From positions 1-11,532 of the forward strand of contig CANPPM010000062.1 of the NCBI GenBank assembly GCA_947575935.1: DNA of 11,532 nt, given 5' to 3'. Numbering within the stretch: position 1 is the stretch's first letter; the number at the start of each line of letters is the position of its first letter. Shown here piece by piece: positions 6,733 to 11,532 of the stretch. The translations under genes were made by a program, and so were the position numbers. The stretch comes from an uncultured Butyricicoccus sp. (lineage in GTDB: Bacteria > Bacillota > Clostridia > Oscillospirales > Butyricicoccaceae). The notes beneath the pieces were generated by a model. That model worked only from the letters and a program-made list of their open reading frames with translations, was not told where the DNA came from and ran no database searches.

Positions 6733-6782
6733 TACTTTATGCTACATGGTTTTTCGGCAGAATAATAAAGGGGGTACCTTTC

Positions 6783-9323
6783 ATGAAAGGATTCGAGCAA
6801 TGGCTGATCCAATATATGGGCAGCACCGCCCACCTGATCATCCCGGTTTACCAGAGAAACTACGATTGGAAAATAGATCAGTGCCATCAATTATATGACG
6901 ACCTGGTTTCGGTTTCACGGAAGGAACTTAGCAGCCACTTTTTTGGAAGTATCGTTTCTGTAAGCGACCCCGACGGAAAAATGATGGATTATCTGATTAT
7001 AGATGGCCAGCAGCGCCTTACCACCGTATCTCTTCTGCTGCTCGCAATGCACCGCCTGCTGGAAGACGGAAAGATACAGGCAGAGCAAAAAAACCTGGCG
7101 TCCATGCTTCTCAAAAAATACCTAATCGATGAATTTGAAAGTGACAGTCAGAAAATCAAGTTAAAACCCATCAAAGAGGATCAAAAGGCTTTCCTTACCC
7201 TATTTGAAGCAGACGCTGAACCAATTGCAGATTCAAATCTTACCATAAACTACAATTACTTTTATGACCGCATACAACGTCAGGAAATTTCAATTGACGC
7301 CCTTTATCAAGCAATCTGTAAGTTACAGATCATTAATATCACCTTAAACCACGAGGATGATCCTCAACTAATTTTTGAAAGCCTGAACTCAACCGGTCTG
7401 GCTCTGAGCGAGGGGGATAAAATCCGCAATTATATTTTAATGGGACTGTCCCTCCATGAACAGGATACTTACTACACTAAATATTGGAATGAGATAGAAA
7501 AGTATACTGATTATGACGTCAGTTCTTTTATCAGGGACTATCTGAGCGTTAAGCAGCAGATGATACCCAATCTAAAAAATATTTACTCCAGCTTCAAAAG
7601 TTACCGGCAGAATGCTGAACGGCATGGGCAAACCACAGAAGACATTTTGAAAGAGATGCTTGCCTATGCCAAACGATATCATCAATTGATCCGGCCCGAT
7701 ATTACTTCTGCAAATTCCAGCGAGCTCAACTGGTGTATTTACCGGTTATACCGTCTTAAAACAACGGTTACCCGCCCCTTCTTTCTGGAGGTATTCAGGC
7801 TGAGAGAAGAAGGTGAACTAGAGGAAACAGATGTACTGAAAATTTTCCGTCAAACTGAAATCTACCTTTTCCGCAGGACCATCTGTGACCTTCCCACCAA
7901 TGCGCTCAACAAAATTTTTCTGTTTCTGCACCGCGACATCATAAACCTGGATGGAACAACAGAATATTACTATGAAAAACTAATTTATGCGCTAAGCAGC
8001 AAACGGGAGTCCGGTCGGTTCCCTACAAATGAAGAATTTCGCACAGCCCTTTCTCAAAAAAACGTCTACTTGATGCGGGGAGAAAACAAAAAGTACCTCT
8101 TTGAACGCTTAGAAAACGGTGAACTGAAAGACGGCGCTATTGGAGTCTGGAACAAGCTGGACAACGGCAGCTTATCCATTGAGCATATCATGCCACAGAC
8201 GCTGACACGTGGATGGATGGAAGATTTGGGCGAGGAGTATGACCGTATTTCTGAGCAGTGGCTGCACAGACTGGCAAATTTAACGCTGACCGGTTATAAT
8301 TCCGAATATCAAAACTATCGTTTTCAAGAAAAAAAATGGATGACAGGCGGTTTTGAGGAGGGCGGCCTCCATATCAACCGCTGGATTAAAATGCAACAAA
8401 AGTGGACGGAAGCCGAACTGGAACAGCGGGATCTGATGCTGCAGGCTGAGGCACTAAAGCTGTGGCCAAAACCGGAAACCGCTTATTGTCCCCCACAGCG
8501 GCAAATGGACCGCGTCACATTGGAGGAAGAGGAGCCGCTGACCGGAAAAACAGTTGCCCGCTATATCTTCCGCGGGATGGAGCAGCCTGTAAACAGTTGG
8601 GTCGAGATGTATCAGCAGGTATTAATGCAGTTGCATGAGCATGATAAATCCATTTTAACCCGTCTGGCCGTAAGCCAAGACCCCAATGAAGATATGTCCC
8701 TGCACTTTTCCACACAGCCGGACAAGTTCAGCGCCTGCCGCAAAATTGACGAACGTATTTATGTTTTAACCGGCACCGATACGCAATCAAAAGTGAATAT
8801 GCTGAAAAAACTTTTACCCCTCTTTGGCGAGGAACCAAGCCAGCTTATCTTCTGCCTGGAAGAAGGTGGGCGGACAGACGAAGGGGCGGAAGGCCTGCAC
8901 GCCCTCCGCAAAAAATATTGGCAGTATGCCATACCGGCCATTCGTGAGGCCACCGGAACATTTACATACTGTGGAAATACCGTAAGCAATGAGGTATCCG
9001 GTTTGACTGCAATGACTGGCGTACGTCCAGTATGCGTTGCAAACCTAGAATCCGCCATGGTGAAAATTTATATCGACATGGGGGACAGGCAGAAAAATAA
9101 GGACTTATTCGACCGTCTCTTTGCCCATAAGGCAGAAGTGGAAGCGGCTTATGGCGGCGCGTTGACCTGGAACAAATCAGAGGAAACCAGGGCATCCCAA
9201 ATTACGGACAAACGAAAGGATATCGGTATCAGCACAGAAGAAAATTGGCCGTTGATCGCGCGGTTTCATGCTGTCCAGATGGGGAAACTGCTCCTGGCAG
9301 TACAAACCTATTTAACAGAATAA
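6783..9323 (+). CDS. DUF262-DUF1524 (GmrSD/SspE-like) putative modification-dependent nuclease
   Basis: This 846-residue soluble protein probably senses modified or invading DNA and cuts it, as GmrSD, SspE and BrxU do. The N-terminal DUF262 domain has IPVYQRNYDW (20-29), FFGSIV (53-58), the nucleotide-binding DGQQRLTT (74-81) and FESLNSTGLALSEGDKIRN (198-216). DUF1524, an HNH-like nuclease, has IEHIMPQ (466-472) with His468 and NLTLTGYN (499-506) followed by Asn511 and Lys517/Lys518. All key residues are present, so it should be active. A less conserved middle segment follows (about 575-760), then a C-terminal segment (about 765-846) resembling DUF4268. Here S-like and D-like parts are fused. 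The gene stands alone with its own promoter (6704-6732) and terminator. GC is lower: 40% by hand count in 7141-7200, against 55% in 3661-3720 of the metalloprotein gene. This suggests acquisition. What modification it recognises cannot be told. Confidence 0.92.
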   Translation: MKGFEQWLIQYMGSTAHLIIPVYQRNYDWKIDQCHQLYDDLVSVSRKELSSHFFGSIVSVSDPDGKMMDYLIIDGQQRLTTVSLLLLAMHRLLEDGKIQAEQKNLASMLLKKYLIDEFESDSQKIKLKPIKEDQKAFLTLFEADAEPIADSNLTINYNYFYDRIQRQEISIDALYQAICKLQIINITLNHEDDPQLIFESLNSTGLALSEGDKIRNYILMGLSLHEQDTYYTKYWNEIEKYTDYDVSSFIRDYLSVKQQMIPNLKNIYSSFKSYRQNAERHGQTTEDILKEMLAYAKRYHQLIRPDITSANSSELNWCIYRLYRLKTTVTRPFFLEVFRLREEGELEETDVLKIFRQTEIYLFRRTICDLPTNALNKIFLFLHRDIINLDGTTEYYYEKLIYALSSKRESGRFPTNEEFRTALSQKNVYLMRGENKKYLFERLENGELKDGAIGVWNKLDNGSLSIEHIMPQTLTRGWMEDLGEEYDRISEQWLHRLANLTLTGYNSEYQNYRFQEKKWMTGGFEEGGLHINRWIKMQQKWTEAELEQRDLMLQAEALKLWPKPETAYCPPQRQMDRVTLEEEEPLTGKTVARYIFRGMEQPVNSWVEMYQQVLMQLHEHDKSILTRLAVSQDPNEDMSLHFSTQPDKFSACRKIDERIYVLTGTDTQSKVNMLKKLLPLFGEEPSQLIFCLEEGGRTDEGAEGLHALRKKYWQYAIPAIREATGTFTYCGNTVSNEVSGLTAMTGVRPVCVANLESAMVKIYIDMGDRQKNKDLFDRLFAHKAEVEAAYGGALTWNKSEETRASQITDKRKDIGISTEENWPLIARFHAVQMGKLLLAVQTYLTE

Positions 9324-9659
9324 CTTGAATCAAAAAACTACCTTGCGCCTGGAAACGATTGGCCTCAGGCAGCGTTTTACTTTAAAAAACCAGTTTATCC
9401 TCCGAAAGGTATTTGGGGGTTACCGCACGGTACATACAATCCGGTTCCTGTATCATATCCATTTTTCTTTGATCCCACCCTATCCGAAAACGGCAAGTAA
9501 ACGCGCAAAAAGCAGCGGTGACCTGTAAAAACGAGGTCACCGCTGCTTTTCTATACAGTCTCTAAGTTCTATCTTGCGCAGTCCTATACTGCAGGATGCC
9601 ATTGCTTATCTCTTCCACTGGCAACAGGACCCACGCCGGTTCAGGATTTCAGCCTGCAA
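9324..9659. other. Convergent intergenic region, 336 bases
   Basis: I see no gene. A 67-codon open frame at 9325-9528 lacks a ribosome site and family pattern. The strong feature is the bidirectional terminator at 9508-9550. A loose hairpin (GCGCCTG 9345-9351 with CAGGCAGCG 9365-9373, one bulge) followed by TTTT might act as a weak first terminator for the DUF262 gene. Confidence 0.6.
9508..9550. terminator. Bidirectional rho-independent terminator
   Basis: A perfect 17-bp inverted repeat (9508-9524 with 9534-9550, core AGCAGCGGTGACCT) encloses a 9-base loop. The arms carry AAAA on the left and TTTT on the right, so both strands read as a stem followed by uridines. It lies between the convergent DUF262/DUF1524 and anti-sigma genes and should end both transcripts. 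Confidence 0.93.
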
Positions 9660-10595
9660 TTATTGCCACAGCCGCACAACAAAAATAACACGCTTTGCAG
9701 TTTCGTTGAACAAGACGCCGCTCTCCTCATAACGGCTGACGGTACATCCTGCCTTTTCCAACGTATCCAATAGGGTCTCAAGCTGCGCCAGATTGTTTTC
9801 TACGACATAATAAGCAAAGCTGGCATCCCGTTGCTGTTCCTGCCCTATCTCGGGCAGCTCGCTGCCGCCCTCAACCAGATAACAGCCGGCAAAACTCTCC
9901 CCCTCCATCACCTCGGAAATAAACGCCCCAATCTGTGGTTGTTCTCCGCCGGCGTCAGCGCTTTCTTCGCCGTAATCCAATATCGACTCTATCGTCCTTG
10001 GGCTACCTTCATTCATCCCGGCTTCTTCTGTCAGCGCTCTGCCAGCTACTGCCGGCGGGGCCTCAATCGAATGCCCTTGCGGCGCCGCACTTTTTGCCAT
10101 TGCCGTCTCATTGCCGGCAGCAGCAGATGGCATCTCCGCACCCGTTTCACCTGCAGATGGTGGTATAGCTGCAGGCGCAGCCATATCGCTTGCCGTAACA
10201 TTGGAAGCGCCTCCAGCGTCCAAACTGCCGCCGCTGGTCAAACCAAAACTGAACGTATTCATCAGATCGCCCAGCGCACCAGACAACACCAGGGCCACGC
10301 AGGCGGCTGCTGCGGCAAGCATGGCAGCCACCGGCATATGGCGGCTCGGACGATGGGTCTGAATCACCGTGCTGCGTGTTTCCTTTTGAATGCCAGACAT
10401 AATCTGTTCATGCAATCCATCCGGAAGCGCCGGGGTCTCGCCCAACAAACCGGCCACAAAACGCAGATCGGCAAGATAGGCCGCGCACGCGGGGCAGCCA
10501 TCCAAATGTCGGTCAAGTTGCTGCTGCTCTTCCACAGTCAGCGTACGGTCGAGGGATTCCTCACACAGCTGCATTATTTTTTCACATTCAGCCAT
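9660..10595 (-). CDS. RsiW-like zinc-finger anti-sigma factor, single-pass membrane protein
   Basis: This 311-residue protein should hold the adjacent ECF sigma factor inactive at the membrane until envelope stress frees it. The cytosolic N-terminus is a ZAS domain with Cys4, His30, Cys34 and Cys37 (HLDGCPAC), the same ligand spacing as in RsiW-type proteins. One hydrophobic helix lies at about 88-107. It is followed by a long Ala/Gly/Ser/Pro-rich extracytoplasmic stretch (about 108-220) and a C-terminal domain (about 222-311) with Cys238 and Cys284. I do not recognise that ectodomain. The ATG at 10595 has GGAGG 7 bases upstream and overlaps the end of the sigma gene by 8 bases, the usual coupled arrangement for such a pair. 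The ectodomain is presumably the sensing part, cleaved in stages by site-1 and site-2 proteases in the known systems. No protease gene is visible here. Confidence 0.9.
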   Translation of the reverse strand: MAECEKIMQLCEESLDRTLTVEEQQQLDRHLDGCPACAAYLADLRFVAGLLGETPALPDGLHEQIMSGIQKETRSTVIQTHRPSRHMPVAAMLAAAAACVALVLSGALGDLMNTFSFGLTSGGSLDAGGASNVTASDMAAPAAIPPSAGETGAEMPSAAAGNETAMAKSAAPQGHSIEAPPAVAGRALTEEAGMNEGSPRTIESILDYGEESADAGGEQPQIGAFISEVMEGESFAGCYLVEGGSELPEIGQEQQRDASFAYYVVENNLAQLETLLDTLEKAGCTVSRYEESGVLFNETAKRVIFVVRLWQ

Positions 10596-11196
10596 TCTCC
10601 TGCCTCCTCTCTTGTTCTTTGGACGCAGAGGGCAGCGAAATGTTCCCCCGTTTGATTAAAATACTTCGTAATTTTCTGCGGGCGCGAGCAAGACGGGATT
10701 TGACCGTTCCTTCTTCCAACGAAAGCAGCTTTCCAACCTCCTGATAACTCAGCCCGGAAACGTCGCGAAGCAGAATAACCTGCCGGTGCTCTTCGGTCAG
10801 CTGTCCAAGAGCCGTTTGCAACTCGTTTGAAAGCTCTCTTCCCTCCAACGCCGCCTCAGGAGAATAAGCAACGCGGGTATCAGGGAGCGGAAGTTCCGTT
10901 CCCTCTTCATCGGCCAGCGGCACCGTTTGAAACGCCTTTTTCCGAGAAAAGTCAATGCAAATATTCATTGTAATGCGATACAGCCATGTCGAAACGGTAC
11001 TCTCTCCACGAAAACTGTTCAGCGAACGCCATGCCCGCAGAAAGACCTCCTGTGTGAGGTCGGCGGCATCGGCTTCAGAACCGGTCGAGCGCAGTGCCAA
11101 CGCATAAATTCTTCGTTCATATGCTGTAACAATCTGTTCAAAAGCAGCGGTCTCGCCCTTTTTTGCGCGCTGCATCCATATCTTTTCTTCTGTCAC
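10588..11196 (-). CDS. ECF-type RNA polymerase sigma factor (SigW/RpoE-like)
   Basis: This 202-residue sigma factor of the extracytoplasmic-function group directs RNA polymerase to stress or envelope genes. Region 2 includes DLTQEVFLRAWRSLNSF (46-62) and WLYRITMNICIDFSRK (71-86). Region 4 is LSYQEVGKLLSLEEGTVKSRLARARRKLR (149-177), a helix-turn-helix for the -35 element, and the two are joined by a linker of about 60 residues. The start is GTG at 11196, chosen for its ideal AAGGAGG (11204-11210) 7 bases upstream; an in-frame ATG seven codons on lacks such a site. Its end overlaps the start of the anti-sigma gene by 8 bases, so both are made together. I could not find a clear ECF-type autoregulatory promoter in the 62 bases separating it from the tRNA-dihydrouridine synthase gene, so it may also be read through from there. 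Confidence 0.95.
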   Translation of the reverse strand: MTEEKIWMQRAKKGETAAFEQIVTAYERRIYALALRSTGSEADAADLTQEVFLRAWRSLNSFRGESTVSTWLYRITMNICIDFSRKKAFQTVPLADEEGTELPLPDTRVAYSPEAALEGRELSNELQTALGQLTEEHRQVILLRDVSGLSYQEVGKLLSLEEGTVKSRLARARRKLRSILIKRGNISLPSASKEQERRQENG

Positions 11197-11258
11197 TGCC
11201 CCACCTCCTTTTCTATCATGATTTTATTCCGCAAACGTCTGAAAACCGCCCCGGCAGG

Positions 11259-11532
11259 CTACCCTCTGTCAACAGCAGCTTTCAGCTCCTCTGCCAGCAT
11301 GTATAGCTCGGATAGGCTGGACAGCTGTGATACACGTATTTTATAAGATTTCAGCCCGGGTACCCCCTTCAAGTACCAGTTAACATGCCTGCGCGCTTCC
11401 AGCAGTGCAATATGCTCCCCCTTATCGGCAGCCGCCAGCTCAATCTGGCGCACCGCGGTATCCATTCGCTCGGAAAATGGAGGACGTTCGGGAAGTGCTC
11501 CGGTCGCCAGCAGCATATTCGTACGTGAGAAA
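11259..11532 (-). CDS. tRNA-dihydrouridine synthase, C-terminal part (partial)
   Basis: This is the last 90 or so residues of a leftward gene that begins beyond the right edge. Dus enzymes use FMN and NADPH to reduce uridines in the tRNA D-loop. The visible part is the C-terminal helical domain, which contributes to tRNA binding: EARRHVNWYLKGVPGLKSYK matches the family's REMRKH...YLKG motif, and a terminal helix ends in a TAG stop at 11259. The FMN-binding barrel and catalytic cysteine are outside the window, so activity cannot be judged, and the subclass (DusB-like is likeliest in this group) is a guess. The sigma factor gene follows 62 bases downstream on the same strand, with no terminator seen between them. 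Confidence 0.8.
   Translation of the reverse strand, partial: FSRTNMLLATGALPERPPFSERMDTAVRQIELAAADKGEHIALLEARRHVNWYLKGVPGLKSYKIRVSQLSSLSELYMLAEELKAAVDRG

Larger units (their letters stand above)
6369..6782. other. Non-coding gap, 414 bases, with palindrome and promoter
   Basis: I see no gene here. The 5' two-thirds has no clear terminator for the MATE gene; a 7-bp inverted pair (ACCGTCC 6457-6463, GGACGGT 6491-6497) encloses 27 bases and is weak. The notable items are a long palindrome at 6623-6658 and a near-consensus promoter at 6704-6732 serving the next gene. Short open frames overlapping this stretch lack ribosome sites and family patterns. Confidence 0.6.

Noticed and set aside
6578..6898. 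106-codon + strand open frame before the DUF262 gene
   Set aside because: It overlaps the promoter and the start of a certain gene and shows no protein pattern.
9325..9528. 67-codon + strand open frame
   Set aside because: It lacks a ribosome site and family pattern, and ends inside the bidirectional terminator.
9831..10655. 274-codon open frame on the + strand
   Set aside because: It is antisense to the anti-sigma factor and the end of the sigma gene; its composition is the complement of the Ala-rich stalk and it has no motif.
11197..11258. Autoregulatory ECF-type promoter ahead of the sigma gene
   Set aside because: No AAC-type -35 with a CGT-type -10 at suitable spacing is visible; nothing better than chance AT-rich matches.
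1..11532. CRISPR arrays, tRNA or rRNA genes, transposase genes
   Set aside because: No regularly spaced repeats, no tRNA cloverleaf or rRNA segment, and no transposase motifs were seen on either strand.

Overview
This window looks like chromosomal DNA of a Bacillota bacterium, most likely a moderately GC-rich member of the Clostridia. The evidence is strong Shine-Dalgarno sites of the AAGGAGG type, TTGACA/TATAAT-type promoters, an ECF sigma factor with an RsiW-like anti-sigma factor, a MepA-like MATE transporter and an ArsC/Spx-fold thiol protein. This placement is inferred from protein families and signals, not from a database search.

Layout. Positions 1-3214 hold leftward genes. From upstream to downstream they are a UPF0303 (HbpS/GlcG-like) protein, a translationally coupled GNAT acetyltransferase, IMP dehydrogenase (guaB) with its own consensus promoter, and the start of an unrecognised two-helix membrane protein that runs off the left edge. 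A 369-base divergent intergenic region (3215-3583) carries a promoter in each direction. Going right are a YgjP/WLM-type zinc metalloprotein and a small four-helix membrane protein, closed by a rho-independent terminator at 4436-4459. Next come an ArsC-like thiol protein and a MATE efflux pump sharing an ATGA stop/start. After a 414-base non-coding gap with a long palindrome stands a solitary 846-residue protein with DUF262, DUF1524 and probable DUF4268 domains, the architecture of GmrSD/SspE-type DNA-modification-sensing nucleases. A perfect 17-bp bidirectional terminator (9508-9550) separates it from the final leftward group: RsiW-like anti-sigma factor, ECF sigma factor (GTG start, ideal Shine-Dalgarno) and the C-terminal end of a tRNA-dihydrouridine synthase.

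How the genes work together. Most of the window is housekeeping or envelope-stress biology: guanine nucleotide synthesis, tRNA modification, drug/metabolite export and transmembrane stress signalling. The DUF262/DUF1524 gene is the accessory element. It has its own promoter and terminator, no partner genes and visibly lower GC in the stretch sampled by hand, which fits an acquired anti-phage gene.

Nothing here is clearly a new multi-gene system. The two most interesting items are the single-chain putative defence nuclease and the IMP dehydrogenase. The latter matches, at residue-number level, the unusual drug-tolerant enzyme of the protozoan parasite Tritrichomonas foetus as I remember it.
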